Source: an uncultured Paraprevotella sp.
GTDB lineage: Bacteria; Bacteroidota; Bacteroidia; Bacteroidales; Bacteroidaceae
Assembly (NCBI GenBank): GCA_910586505.1
Contig: CAJUGV010000005.1
Location: forward strand, 140,810 to 204,809
Direction: 5' to 3'
DNA length: 64,000 nucleotides
In this document: positions 1 to 8,164 of the stretch, in pieces
Layout: each line of letters begins with the position of its first letter
Position numbering within the stretch: position 1 is the first letter of the stretch
Notes under the pieces: model-generated
Database searches by the model: none
What the model saw: only the letters and a program-made list of their open reading frames with translations
What the model was told of the DNA's origin: nothing
Program-made: the position numbers and the translations under genes

Positions 1-77
1 TGACTATTAAGATGGAGAAGTATGCAGCAGAATATGCTGAGAAGAGAAGAAACAACAAAACTAAAAAGGAGGACTAA
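1..77 (+). CDS. rpsF: 30S ribosomal protein bS6, C-terminal end (partial)
   Basis: Only the last 24 codons, read from base 3, and the TAA stop at 75-77 are present; the rest lies left of the window. The tail is lysine- and arginine-rich and ends KTKKED. The call rests mainly on context: rpsF-rpsR-rplI is the standard order of this operon, and rpsR starts 3 bases after the stop. bS6 binds bS18 on the platform of the small ribosomal subunit. The Shine-Dalgarno sequence of rpsR lies inside the last codons of this gene, so the two are translationally linked. Confidence 0.8.
   Translation, partial: TIKMEKYAAEYAEKRRNNKTKKED
66..72 (+). promoter_or_regulatory. Strong Shine-Dalgarno site of rpsR
   Basis: AAGGAGG lies 8 bases before the rpsR ATG, inside the final codons of rpsF. 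Such a full match is unusual in this window, where most starts have only A/T-rich leaders. Confidence 0.8.
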
Positions 78-80
78 ATC

Positions 81-347
81 ATGGCACAGCAATCAGAAAT
101 CAGATATTTGACTCCGCCGACCGTAGATGTGAAGAAGAAAAAGTACTGTCGTTTCAAAAAGAGCGGCATCAAGTACATTGATTATAAAGATCCTGAATTC
201 CTGAAGAAGTTCTTGAACGAGCAGGGGAAAATTCTGCCCCGTCGTATTACCGGTACTTCTTTGAAGTATCAGCGTCGTGTGGCACAGGCTGTTAAGAGAG
301 CTCGCCACTTGGCACTTCTTCCATTTGTAACAGACATGATGAAATAA
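81..347 (+). CDS. rpsR: 30S ribosomal protein bS18
   Basis: This 88-residue protein has the bS18 signature: a KYCRFKKSGI segment near residue 22, then the basic segment ILPRRITGTS and a helix with KYQRRVAQAVKRARHLALLP. bS18 pairs with bS6 on the small-subunit platform. In Bacteroidetes, bS18 with bS6 and bS21 forms the pocket that holds the anti-Shine-Dalgarno tail of 16S rRNA. The gene sits between rpsF and rplI with short spacers, so it is co-transcribed. Its strong Shine-Dalgarno site may allow feedback control. Confidence 0.97.
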   Translation: MAQQSEIRYLTPPTVDVKKKKYCRFKKSGIKYIDYKDPEFLKKFLNEQGKILPRRITGTSLKYQRRVAQAVKRARHLALLPFVTDMMK

Positions 348-351
348 TAAT

Positions 352-358
352 AAGGAGG
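352..358 (+). promoter_or_regulatory. Strong Shine-Dalgarno site of rplI
   Basis: AAGGAGG lies 7 bases before the rplI ATG, in the short spacer after the rpsR stop. It is a second full Shine-Dalgarno match within this ribosomal operon. Confidence 0.8.
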
Positions 359-365
359 AGTAAGT

Positions 366-812
366 ATGGAAATTATATTGAAAGAAGATATTATAGGCTT
401 GGGCTACAAGAATGATATTGTGGATGTAAAGCCTGGTTATGCTCGTAACTTCCTTATTCCTACCGGAAAGGCTGTGATCGCTTCGGTTTCGGCTCGTAAG
501 ATGTTGGCTGAGGATTTGAAGCAGTGTGCTCATAAGTTGGAGAAGATTAAGAATGACGCTCAGGCGTTGGCTGATAAGTTGGCTGAGGTTTCTTTGACTA
601 TTTCTACGAAAGTGAGTTCCACAGGAGCTATTTACGGTTCTGTAAACAGTTTGCAGATTGCAGATGAACTTAAAAAACTCGGCTTTGATATAGACCGTAA
701 GATGATTCTGGTTAAGGACGTGAAAGAGGTTGGTTCTTACAAAGCTGCAGTGAAACTCCACAAAGAGGTAACTGTTGAAATACCTTTTGAGGTAATAGCA
801 GAAGAGGCATAA
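366..812 (+). CDS. rplI: 50S ribosomal protein bL9
   Basis: The 148-residue protein has the usual length and the bL9 N-terminal domain: MEIILKEDIIGLGYKNDIVDV, then PGYARNFLIPTGKA. These are followed by the long connecting helix (about 45-75) and a C-terminal rRNA-binding domain ending in a beta-rich segment. bL9 spans the L1 stalk base of the large subunit. It is the last gene of the rpsF-rpsR-rplI operon and is followed 27 bases later by a clear hairpin terminator. Confidence 0.97.
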   Translation: MEIILKEDIIGLGYKNDIVDVKPGYARNFLIPTGKAVIASVSARKMLAEDLKQCAHKLEKIKNDAQALADKLAEVSLTISTKVSSTGAIYGSVNSLQIADELKKLGFDIDRKMILVKDVKEVGSYKAAVKLHKEVTVEIPFEVIAEEA

Positions 813-839
813 GCAATTTGAAATTGTGTGTTATACTGA

Positions 840-877
840 GAGGGGAGCATCTGAAAACAAGGATGCTCCCCTCTTTT
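840..877 (+). terminator. Rho-independent terminator of the rpsF-rpsR-rplI operon
   Basis: A perfect 12-base stem, GAGGGGAGCATC (840-851) with GATGCTCCCCTC (862-873), has a 10-base loop and is followed by TTTT. Confidence 0.9.
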
Positions 878-915
878 ATAGGTTTATATGTTTTTAATCA
901 GGCTGATTAAGAGAC

Positions 916-950
916 AAAAAAAAGAGAGACTATACTCACGTATGGTCTCT
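916..950 (-). terminator. Rho-independent terminator of the small lipoprotein gene
   Basis: The stem AGAGACTATAC (925-935) pairs with GTATGGTCTCT (940-950) with one G-U pair and a 4-base loop. Read on the minus strand it is followed by eight T residues (916-923). Confidence 0.85.
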
Positions 951-983
951 TTGTCTTTTTTTAAGTTCGTATCTGAACTGAAA

Positions 984-1196
984 TTATTCAGCAGCAGGAG
1001 CTTCAACAACAGCGCTATCAGCAACAACAGCTTCAGCAGCAGCGCTATCAGCAACCGTAGAGTCAACTACGATAACTTCTTCTTCAATAGCTACAGTGTC
1101 GTTTTCAACTTCAGTTTCAGCCTGAGCAGCTTTGTTACCGCAAGAAGCGAAAGAAATAGCTGCGAAAGCTACGAACATAAATGCTAACTTTTTCAT
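984..1196 (-). CDS. Small Ala/Val/Asp-rich lipoprotein
   Basis: This 70-residue protein begins MKKLAFMFVAFAAISFASCG, a signal peptide with a lipobox ending at Cys19. The mature part is low in complexity: about 50 acidic, alanine- and valine-rich residues with the repeated unit VADSA. The coding DNA carries matching imperfect repeats of CAGCGCTATCAGCAAC. It has its own -7 promoter box and its own terminator, so it is a real, separately transcribed gene. Small acidic lipoproteins of this kind are common in Bacteroidales and have no known function. I do not recognise a domain. Confidence 0.8.
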   Translation of the reverse strand: MKKLAFMFVAFAAISFASCGNKAAQAETEVENDTVAIEEEVIVVDSTVADSAAAEAVVADSAVVEAPAAE

Positions 1197-1246
1197 TTTT
1201 TTGCTTTTTAAATCTGTAAAACAATCAATTGCTTATTAAAACACTG

Positions 1247-1254
1247 CAAAGGTA
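1247..1254 (-). promoter_or_regulatory. Promoter -7 box of the small lipoprotein gene
   Basis: The minus strand reads TACCTTTG, which fits the Bacteroidetes TAnnTTTG box, about 50 bases before the start codon. No clear -33 TTTG was seen. Confidence 0.6.
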
Positions 1255-1395
1255 TATACTTTTTTGATACGTTGTACATTTTGCACTCTTTTTTTTTAAG
1301 AAGAAAAACTTATACTATTCTAATTATCATATAATCAGTTGCTTGTGTATTGTTAATTTTTTGCTTTATTAGGCTTTCATTTCCATATAATTGTG

Positions 1396-1403
1396 TAACT
1401 TTG
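1396..1403 (+). promoter_or_regulatory. Promoter -7 box of mtaB
   Basis: TAACTTTG fits TAnnTTTG; a weak -33 (TTTC) lies 17 bases upstream. Transcription would begin near 1410. That favours the ATG at 1448 over the in-frame start at 1421. Confidence 0.6.
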
Positions 1404-1447
1404 CGAAGTAAACATAGATTTTGCATTGTATATTATATATAAGGTGT

Positions 1448-2791
1448 ATGACAAAAGCATCTGTTTTTGAAGGTAAGAAAGCCGTTTACTTCACGTTGGG
1501 TTGTAAGTTGAATTTTGCAGAAACGTCTACAGTCGGGCGTTTGTTGAAACAAGTGGGAGTGCATACGGTGAAGAAAGGCGAGCAGGCTGATATTTGTATA
1601 GTGAATACATGTTCGGTGACAGAAGTTGCGGATCATAAATGTCGGCAAGCCATACATAAGTTAGTGAAACAGCATCCACGGGCTTTTGTAGTTGTTACGG
1701 GATGTTATGCTCAACTTAAGCCCGAACAGGTAGCTGCTATTGAAGGGGTAGACCTGGTTTTAGGAGCGGAACAGAAGGGACAGATATTGCATTATCTTGA
1801 AGAGCGTCTGCTTTTATTTCCGGAAGGTCGTGAAGCTGGTGATGCCGGGCACGAGTCGCATGCTGTGCCGACTAAGGATATCCGGACTTTTGTGCCTTCT
1901 TGTTCATGTGGTGACCGTACGCGTTATTTTCTGAAAGTGCAGGACGGATGCGATTATTACTGTACGTATTGTACGATTCCTTATGCGCGCGGGAGAAGTC
2001 GTAACGGAAGCATTGCCTCCTTGGTGGCACAGGCTGAAAAAGCTGCGTTTGAGGGAGGGCGAGAGATTGTGCTGACCGGAGTGAATATCGGTGATTTCGG
2101 CAAGACTACCGGAGAGAGTTTCTTGGACTTGATTAAGGCGTTGGATCGGGTGGAAGGCATTGCACGGTACCGCATATCTTCCATTGAGCCGAATTTGTTG
2201 ACGGACGAAGTGTTGGAGTATTGCGCCGGTTCGCGTGCTTTTATGCCCCATTTCCATATACCGTTGCAAAGCGGATGCGATGAAGTGCTGAAACTTATGC
2301 ACCGTCGTTATACTACCGCTTTCTTTGCCGATAAGGTAGCGCGGGTAAAAGAGTTGATGTCGGATGCTTTCATCGGTGTAGATGTCATAGTGGGAACGAG
2401 AGGAGAGACGGAGGACTTTTTCGAACAGGCTTATGATTTTATTCGTGCTTTGGATGTCAGTCAATTACATGTGTTCAGTTATTCCGAGCGTCCCGGTACT
2501 ATGGCATTGAAAATATCTCATTCCGTTCCGTCGGAGGAGAAGCATCGCCGTAGTCAGCGTCTGTTGGAATTGTCCGATGCAAAATGGGATGCTTTCTATC
2601 GTAATTATATCGGTGAGGAGGCCGAGGTCTTGTTGGAAAAATCACGTACGAAAGGAGTGATGCACGGTTTTACTAATAATTACATCAGAGTGGAAGTGCC
2701 GGTGAGTGAAGATTTGGATAATCAGATAGTACGTGTACGCCTTGGGGACTTTAATCAAGACCGTTCGGCGTTATGCGCTACCTTATTATAA
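1448..2791 (+). CDS. mtaB: tRNA t6A37 methylthiotransferase MtaB
   Basis: This 447-residue radical SAM enzyme adds a methylthio group to t6A37 of tRNA. The N-terminal UPF0004 domain has three cluster cysteines at about 19 (GCKLN), 55 (NTCSVT) and 86 (TGCYAQ). The radical SAM motif CDYYCTYC is at about 168-175, and the C-terminal part is TRAM-like. GCKLN and overall length fit MtaB rather than MiaB or RimO. I chose the ATG at 1448 because homology begins soon after it and AAGG precedes it; an in-frame ATG at 1421 would add 9 poorly conserved residues. The glycosyltransferase gene follows 14 bases later. Confidence 0.9.
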   Translation: MTKASVFEGKKAVYFTLGCKLNFAETSTVGRLLKQVGVHTVKKGEQADICIVNTCSVTEVADHKCRQAIHKLVKQHPRAFVVVTGCYAQLKPEQVAAIEGVDLVLGAEQKGQILHYLEERLLLFPEGREAGDAGHESHAVPTKDIRTFVPSCSCGDRTRYFLKVQDGCDYYCTYCTIPYARGRSRNGSIASLVAQAEKAAFEGGREIVLTGVNIGDFGKTTGESFLDLIKALDRVEGIARYRISSIEPNLLTDEVLEYCAGSRAFMPHFHIPLQSGCDEVLKLMHRRYTTAFFADKVARVKELMSDAFIGVDVIVGTRGETEDFFEQAYDFIRALDVSQLHVFSYSERPGTMALKISHSVPSEEKHRRSQRLLELSDAKWDAFYRNYIGEEAEVLLEKSRTKGVMHGFTNNYIRVEVPVSEDLDNQIVRVRLGDFNQDRSALCATLL

Positions 2792-2805
2792 TATATGAGA
2801 ATGCT

Positions 2806-3819
2806 ATGGATCAGGTTGCGGTTGTCATTTTGAATTGGAACGGCGAGGAGATGCTCCGCCGTTTTCTCCCTGGTGTGTTGAGATACACCAAAGGGCGTGT
2901 CTATGTGGCTGATAATGCTTCTTCCGATGGTTCCGTAGCGATGCTTTCAAGAGAATTTCCGACAGTAGATATCATTCTGCTTGACCGGAACTATGGGTTT
3001 GCCGATGGATATAATCGTGCATTGGAGCAGATCGAAGCGGAGTACTATGTACTGCTGAACTCTGATGTAGAGGTGAAGGATGACTGGCTGGTCCCGATGA
3101 TTCGATATATGGAGATGCATCCGGATGTAGCGGCCTGTCAGCCGAAGATACGGAGTTGGCATGTACCGGAGCGGTTTGAATATGCGGGAGCTGCAGGAGG
3201 ATATGTAGATGCGTTGGGCTATCCCTATTGCAGAGGGCGTATTTTTGATACGGTAGAAACGGATGGCGGCCAGTATGACGCCGTGGTGCCTGTTTTTTGG
3301 GCTACCGGAGCTGCTTTGATGGTTCGCAGTAAAGTCTATCACGAGAATGGCGGACTGGACGGCCGTTTTTTTGCTCATATGGAAGAAATAGACTTCTGTT
3401 GGCGGTTGCGAAGCCGCGGATATGGCATAGTCTGTATACCGGAGGCGGTTGTTTTCCATGTAGGAGGCGGAACATTACCCAAGGAAAATCCCCGCAAGAC
3501 CTATCTGAATTTTCGCAATAACCTTTATATGCTCTATAAGAATCTGCCGGAAGCACGGTTAAAGCCGGTTATGCGCCGCCGCTTTTGGCTGGATAGACTG
3601 GCTGCATTCCAATTTTTTCTCAAGGGAGAATGGAGATCGAGCCAGGCTATATTCCGTGCTTGGGCGGATTTCAGGAAACATAAGGAACTCTTTTCTCCTG
3701 ATCGTCGGGAGAATCTGAAGCGCATGGTAGTGGATCCGATACCGGAGCAAGCACGTTTCAGCATCTTATGGAGTTTCTATGCAAAGCGTCGTAAAAAATA
3801 TTCTGAGCTTTCCGATTAA
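2806..3819 (+). CDS. Glycosyltransferase family 2 protein
   Basis: This 337-residue protein opens with VAVVILNWNGEEM, the first strand and nucleotide-binding loop of a GT-A fold. It continues with DNASSDGS and the DxD-like LNSDVEV near residue 85. A later HMEEIDFCWRLRSRGY segment matches rhamnosyltransferase-like GT2 enzymes (WbbL type). Such enzymes move a sugar from a nucleotide sugar to a surface glycan; the substrate cannot be told here. An upstream in-frame ATG at 2773 overlaps mtaB; the ATG at 2806 is preferred because the fold begins there. It is probably co-transcribed with mtaB. Confidence 0.88.
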   Translation: MDQVAVVILNWNGEEMLRRFLPGVLRYTKGRVYVADNASSDGSVAMLSREFPTVDIILLDRNYGFADGYNRALEQIEAEYYVLLNSDVEVKDDWLVPMIRYMEMHPDVAACQPKIRSWHVPERFEYAGAAGGYVDALGYPYCRGRIFDTVETDGGQYDAVVPVFWATGAALMVRSKVYHENGGLDGRFFAHMEEIDFCWRLRSRGYGIVCIPEAVVFHVGGGTLPKENPRKTYLNFRNNLYMLYKNLPEARLKPVMRRRFWLDRLAAFQFFLKGEWRSSQAIFRAWADFRKHKELFSPDRRENLKRMVVDPIPEQARFSILWSFYAKRRKKYSELSD

Positions 3820-3853
3820 AATCCGATTATTTTTGCTTTTTTTAGTAAAAAGC

Positions 3854-3884
3854 TTTGTGCTTCCTTGGTTTCTTCGTATATTTG
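3854..3884 (+). promoter_or_regulatory. Complete Bacteroidetes promoter of the gldB-like gene
   Basis: TTTG at 3854-3857 and TATATTTG at 3877-3884 are separated by 19 bases, a full match to the Bacteroides -33/-7 consensus. Transcription would begin about 20 bases before the TTG start at 3911. Confidence 0.8.
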
Positions 3885-3910
3885 TATGCGGATTTAACGA
3901 ATAATAAGTT

Positions 3911-4924
3911 TTGAGACGAGTAATATTGACATTATTAGGTCTGACTATGGTTTTCTCTTCTTGTCAATGGGTTCCCGAGTCATGGTGGATGAGCGGGGAT
4001 GCGAATGAGGGAGAGAAGATTTTCCGTTATGACCGTCTGGTGGACGAATTCGTTTCTTTAAATAGTTTTACTTCCCTTCAACGTATGAATACAGAGTATC
4101 CTGCGTCTACGCGGTTACTCATAGAAGAGGTACTGGCCATCGGAACGGTGCAGGAACCCCGTGTTGAGCAACGGTTGCGTGAGTATTTTCTGGATTCTAC
4201 CATGCAGGTCGTGTTGGAAGATGTTCATCATGAATATCGCGATTTGCGGGCAGAGGAAACGGAAATCTTTTCGGTATTCCGGCAGTTGAAAGAGGAGGAT
4301 CCGGCTTTCAGAATACCTTTCGTTTATTCTCAGATCTCCGGGCTGAACCAGAGTATATTGGTGGGAGACAGTTTGTTGGGTATCAGTCTTGATAAATATA
4401 TGGGTAAGGACTATTCCCTTTATCAGCGATATTATCATGATTATCAGCGTGAGGTGATGGAGCGGAGCCGGCTTGTTCCCGATGCTTTATTCTATTATTT
4501 GTCTCATGAGTATCCGTTGCCGAAGGGCGAGGTACACACGTTGTTGGATTATATCGCCCGATTCGGTAAGTTGCATTGGATCATAGCCCGGTTACGGAAT
4601 GTATCGCTGGAGCATGAGGTCGGATTTGACGCACACCGTGTACAATGGTTTCGTGAACACGAAGCCGCAGTATGGGAGTGGCTGAACGCTCAGGGGGCAC
4701 TGACTTCGGCTGATATGACGATGATCCGTTTGTTTATTTTCCCCCGTGATACGATACCCTGTATAGGGGAAGATTGTCCTGACAGAATCGGTTTGTGGTT
4801 GGGGATGCAGATTATGGAACATTATATGAAGCGGCATCCCGAGACCACTATCGGTGAATTGCTCCGTGAGAACGATTATGAGAAGATACTCCGTGAGTCG
4901 GGGTATCGGCAGACTGCAAACTGA
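3911..4924 (+). CDS. GldB-like lipoprotein
   Basis: This 337-residue lipoprotein begins with a TTG codon; the signal peptide (RRVILTLLGLTMVFSSC, lipobox Cys about 18) needs that start, since the next ATG falls inside it. The body matches the GldB family: a central IPFVYSQISGLNQSILVGDS segment followed by LGISLDKYMGKDYSLY. GldB was found as a gliding-motility lipoprotein in Flavobacterium, but relatives are common in non-gliding gut Bacteroidales, where their role is unknown. A canonical promoter precedes it, and the RsmI-like gene starts 2 bases after its stop, so the two form an operon. Confidence 0.8.
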   Translation: MRRVILTLLGLTMVFSSCQWVPESWWMSGDANEGEKIFRYDRLVDEFVSLNSFTSLQRMNTEYPASTRLLIEEVLAIGTVQEPRVEQRLREYFLDSTMQVVLEDVHHEYRDLRAEETEIFSVFRQLKEEDPAFRIPFVYSQISGLNQSILVGDSLLGISLDKYMGKDYSLYQRYYHDYQREVMERSRLVPDALFYYLSHEYPLPKGEVHTLLDYIARFGKLHWIIARLRNVSLEHEVGFDAHRVQWFREHEAAVWEWLNAQGALTSADMTMIRLFIFPRDTIPCIGEDCPDRIGLWLGMQIMEHYMKRHPETTIGELLRENDYEKILRESGYRQTAN

Positions 4925-4926
4925 GA

Positions 4927-5637
4927 ATGATGGAACCAGCACTTTATTTAATCCCCGTGACACTGGGAGATACTCCCTTGTCGCAGGTTTTGCCCGATTA
5001 CAATACGGACATTATTCGTAACATCAAGTTCTTTATAGTAGAAGACCTGCGGTCGGCCCGTCGTTTTCTGAAAAAAGTGGACCGTGAAATAGACATTGAC
5101 ACCCTGACATTCTTTGCTATGGGAAAGCATGCTTCGTCCGATGCGTTTGCTTCCTATCTCCGTCCTTTGGAACAGGGGATGTCTGTGGGAGTGATTTCCG
5201 AAGCCGGTTGTCCTGCTGTGGCTGATCCCGGAGCCGATGTGGTGGCTATAGCCCAGCGTAAGGGCTTGCGGGTGGTTCCGTTGGTGGGGCCCTCATCCAT
5301 GATTCTGGCTGTGATGGCCTCCGGTTTTAACGGGCAGAGTTTTGCTTTCAACGGCTATTTGCCTATAGATCCGTCTGAGCGTACAAAACGCATCAAGATG
5401 CTTGAGCAGCGGGTCTATGCGGAACATCAGACCCAGCTTTTCATAGAAACTCCCTATCGCAATGCTAAAATGTTTGATGAGATTATCCGTACCTGTCGTC
5501 CTCAGACCCGTTTGTGTGTGGCGGCCGGCATCACCTGTAAGGAGGAGTATATCAGAACCCGTACGGTACAGGAATGGAGAAAGCATTCCTTGCCGGATTT
5601 GTCCAAAGTACCGGCTATATTTTTGATCTATAAATAA
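4927..5637 (+). CDS. SAM-dependent tetrapyrrole-methylase-fold methyltransferase, RsmI-like
   Basis: This 236-residue protein has the TP-methylase fold: LYLIPVTLGD at the N-terminus, VISEAGCPAVADPG near residue 92 and VVPLVGPSSMILAVMASG near 119, as in RsmI, the 2'-O-methylase of C1402 in 16S rRNA. A later LFIETPYRNAKM also fits. It lacks the longer C-terminal extension of some RsmI proteins, so I call it RsmI-like. Bacteroidetes often carry this shorter form besides true RsmI. It follows the GldB-like gene by 2 bases and ends before a bidirectional hairpin terminator. Confidence 0.85.
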   Translation: MMEPALYLIPVTLGDTPLSQVLPDYNTDIIRNIKFFIVEDLRSARRFLKKVDREIDIDTLTFFAMGKHASSDAFASYLRPLEQGMSVGVISEAGCPAVADPGADVVAIAQRKGLRVVPLVGPSSMILAVMASGFNGQSFAFNGYLPIDPSERTKRIKMLEQRVYAEHQTQLFIETPYRNAKMFDEIIRTCRPQTRLCVAAGITCKEEYIRTRTVQEWRKHSLPDLSKVPAIFLIYK

Positions 5638-5840
5638 GCCTGTGTGTGCCAGTGTCCGTTTCCGGATGTTGACGGGCAAAAACGTATCAGGAAATAGGAT
5701 CTGTTCTCCGGTGTCGGTCTGTGCGAAAAGACTTCGTACGGGTGAAGATTTTATTTTTGTATATATGATTGGAAATCAATCAAAAGCAAAGGGAATGGAT
5801 CGGTGCGGCATCGTGTCGGAAAATGATGAGCACGAAAATA

Positions 5841-5885
5841 AAAAATGATGCGGAAGAAAATATTTTTTCTTCCGCATCATTTTTT
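5841..5885. terminator. Bidirectional hairpin terminator between convergent genes
   Basis: A perfect 20-base inverted repeat (5841-5860 with 5865-5884, loop TATT) has A-rich and T-rich outer ends, so it can end transcription from both sides. Its core TTTTCTTCCGCATC resembles hairpins at 24826 and 51801. Confidence 0.85.
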
Positions 5886-5909
5886 ATTGTGTTCCGCAGA
5901 AACGATTCC

Positions 5910-8117
5910 TTACTTCAGGTTTTCGATAAAAAAGCGGGTGATGCTTGTGTACAGGTGATGCCGTGTGTTGCCGCCTGCGATACCGTGATTACGGTTGTTG
6001 TAGGGGAGCATCATGAACGGCTTGTCGGCCTGTACCAAGGCTTCGGCATATTCCATGGAATTGCGGAAGTGGACGTTGTCGTCCGCCGTGCCGTGACAGA
6101 TCAGGAGACTTCCGTGCAACTTGTCGGCCTGCGTGATGGGACAGCGGTCATATCCTGCGGCGTTCTCCTGTGGCGTGCGCATGAAACGTTCGGTATACAC
6201 CGTGTCGTAGTAGCGCCAGCACGTCGGGGGGGCCACAGCCACCCCGGCAGCGAAGACCGGACGTCCTTCGCTCATGCTCATCAGTGTGTTGAATCCTCCG
6301 TAGCTCCATCCCCAGATGCCGATGCGTTTGGCGTCTATATAGGGCAGGCCTCCCAGATAAAGGGCGGTTTCCACCTGGTCTTTGGCTTCGAGCAGTCCGA
6401 GATTCAGATAGGTGCATTTCTCAAATTCGGCTCCTCTTCCGCCGGTGCCCCGTCCGTCCACGCATACACAGATGAATCCCTGTTGTGTAAGATACTGTTC
6501 GTAGAGCGTGCCGCCCATGCTGCCCGCTCCCCAAGAGTCGATGACCTGTTGCGAACCGGGGCCGCTGTATTGGAACATCACCACGGGATACTTCTTGGAA
6601 GGACTGAAGTCGGCCGGCTTCACCATATAGCCGTTCAGCTCTATGCCTTCTCCGGTGGTGAAGCGGAAAAACTCGCGCGGTGCGTCGGCCTGTCCGGCAA
6701 GCCGGGCCGAAAGTTCTTTGTTATCCTCAAGCACTTTCAGCGTCTTCCCGTTGCGGTTGCAGAGCGAAGTGACATAGGGCGTGCTGATATTGGAATAAAC
6801 GTTCATGTAGTATTTCATGTTCCGGCTGAAGATGGCGCTGTGGCATCCTTCCCGAGCCGAGAGTTTCACGGTGTGTCCCTTGCCGTCGGTGCGATAGATG
6901 GCGGTGTGTATCGGGTCGTCTGCACGGGTAGCCGAGAAGAAGAAACTGCCGTCGGTCGCGTCATAGCCGTAGAAACTGCTGACGATGAGTTTGTCGTCGG
7001 TCATTTTTTTCAGAAGCGAGCCGTTCAGGTCGTAGAGATAGAGGTGGTTGTATCCGTCACGCTCGCTGGTGAGCACAAACCGGTCGGGATAGAAACTCAG
7101 GTTGTGGAACACATTCTCGTTGATGTATTTGTTCACATTGTCGCGCAGGATTTTCTTGCATTCCGTAGAGCGGGGATTGGCCATGTACACTTCCAAGCAG
7201 TCCTGATGGCGGTTCAACGTGAAGACGGCCAGCCGCGCCGGATCGTTGGTGAAACGGATGCGCGGAATGTAGCTGTCAGCCTCGATAGGCAGCTTTATCG
7301 TGCGGATGACACGGGCCTTGATGTCGAACGTCTGTACGCTGACGGTGGAGTTGGTCGTGCCTGCCATAGGATATTTGTATTCATACCGGCCCGGATACAC
7401 GGCGTATTCCTCTTTGGCCGGCCGGCTGCCCTTGTACCACGGGAAAGCAAACGTGGCCACTTTGCTTTCGTCGTAGCGGACCCATGCTATCATCGTGTTG
7501 TCGGCATTGAAGTCGAATGAGCGGTTCGTGCTGAACTCCTCTTCGTTTACCCAGTCGGGCAATCCGTTGATGATTTTGTTGAACTGTCCGTCCTGTGTCA
7601 CCTGGCTCTCGCTGTTGTTGAACAGCAGTTTGACGAGAAACAGGTTGTTTTGGCGTACGAATCCCACCATATTGCCGTCCGGTGAGAACTTGGGGGCCTG
7701 TTGCGGCCCGTTGTCCGACAGGGCGACGAGTGTCCGGTTGGCAATGTCGTAAATGTAATAGACTGCCGTAAACGAATGGCGGTAAATAGGTTTCGTTTCG
7801 GTCTGGATCAGAATTTTCTTTTCATCGGGCGACATGATATAGCCGTCTATGCTTTTCAGCTTGACGTCTCTGGCTGTAGCCACATCGAACAGAACGTCTT
7901 TCCTGCTGCCGTCGCGGAAGGAGTAAGTGATGATTTGTTTGCGGTCGTCGCTCAGCCGGGAATAAGTTTCTCCGTCGTTGAGCGGGTTCACTCCATAGAT
8001 GCGTCGTGCCGAATACTTCCCTGTGCAAATGTCTTTCAGGGACAATTCTCCGGCGCTGGTGAGCACGGGAGCGGCAGCCATGAGGCATCCGATAAAGAAA
8101 CGTGAAATCTTTTTCAT
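5910..8117 (-). CDS. Dipeptidyl-peptidase IV (S9B family)
   Basis: This secreted 735-residue peptidase removes X-Pro or X-Ala dipeptides from peptide N-termini. It has a signal peptide (about 1-22), an eight-bladed propeller, and a C-terminal alpha/beta hydrolase domain. The triad is Ser605 (GWSYGG), Asp679 (GTADDNV) and His711 (NRNHGI). The DWVNEEE motif at about 188-194 supplies the paired glutamates that bind the substrate amino group, the hallmark of true DPP IV. Gut Bacteroides DPP4 enzymes are known to cleave host incretin peptides. It stands alone, with a promoter at 8167-8174 and a terminator at 5841. Confidence 0.93.
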   Translation of the reverse strand: MKKISRFFIGCLMAAAPVLTSAGELSLKDICTGKYSARRIYGVNPLNDGETYSRLSDDRKQIITYSFRDGSRKDVLFDVATARDVKLKSIDGYIMSPDEKKILIQTETKPIYRHSFTAVYYIYDIANRTLVALSDNGPQQAPKFSPDGNMVGFVRQNNLFLVKLLFNNSESQVTQDGQFNKIINGLPDWVNEEEFSTNRSFDFNADNTMIAWVRYDESKVATFAFPWYKGSRPAKEEYAVYPGRYEYKYPMAGTTNSTVSVQTFDIKARVIRTIKLPIEADSYIPRIRFTNDPARLAVFTLNRHQDCLEVYMANPRSTECKKILRDNVNKYINENVFHNLSFYPDRFVLTSERDGYNHLYLYDLNGSLLKKMTDDKLIVSSFYGYDATDGSFFFSATRADDPIHTAIYRTDGKGHTVKLSAREGCHSAIFSRNMKYYMNVYSNISTPYVTSLCNRNGKTLKVLEDNKELSARLAGQADAPREFFRFTTGEGIELNGYMVKPADFSPSKKYPVVMFQYSGPGSQQVIDSWGAGSMGGTLYEQYLTQQGFICVCVDGRGTGGRGAEFEKCTYLNLGLLEAKDQVETALYLGGLPYIDAKRIGIWGWSYGGFNTLMSMSEGRPVFAAGVAVAPPTCWRYYDTVYTERFMRTPQENAAGYDRCPITQADKLHGSLLICHGTADDNVHFRNSMEYAEALVQADKPFMMLPYNNRNHGIAGGNTRHHLYTSITRFFIENLK

Positions 8118-8164
8118 TTTATTTTTAGTGTATGATGTAAAGTCTCATCTTGAATTTAACGTCT

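Noticed and set aside
5642..5848. A possible 68-residue protein after the RsmI-like gene
   Set aside because: No start context, no family features, and its end runs into the terminator stem.
5769..7520. A plus-strand open frame of 583 codons opposite the DPP IV gene
   Set aside because: It is antisense to a well-supported peptidase, has no family motif or signal peptide, and runs through the bidirectional terminator hairpin.
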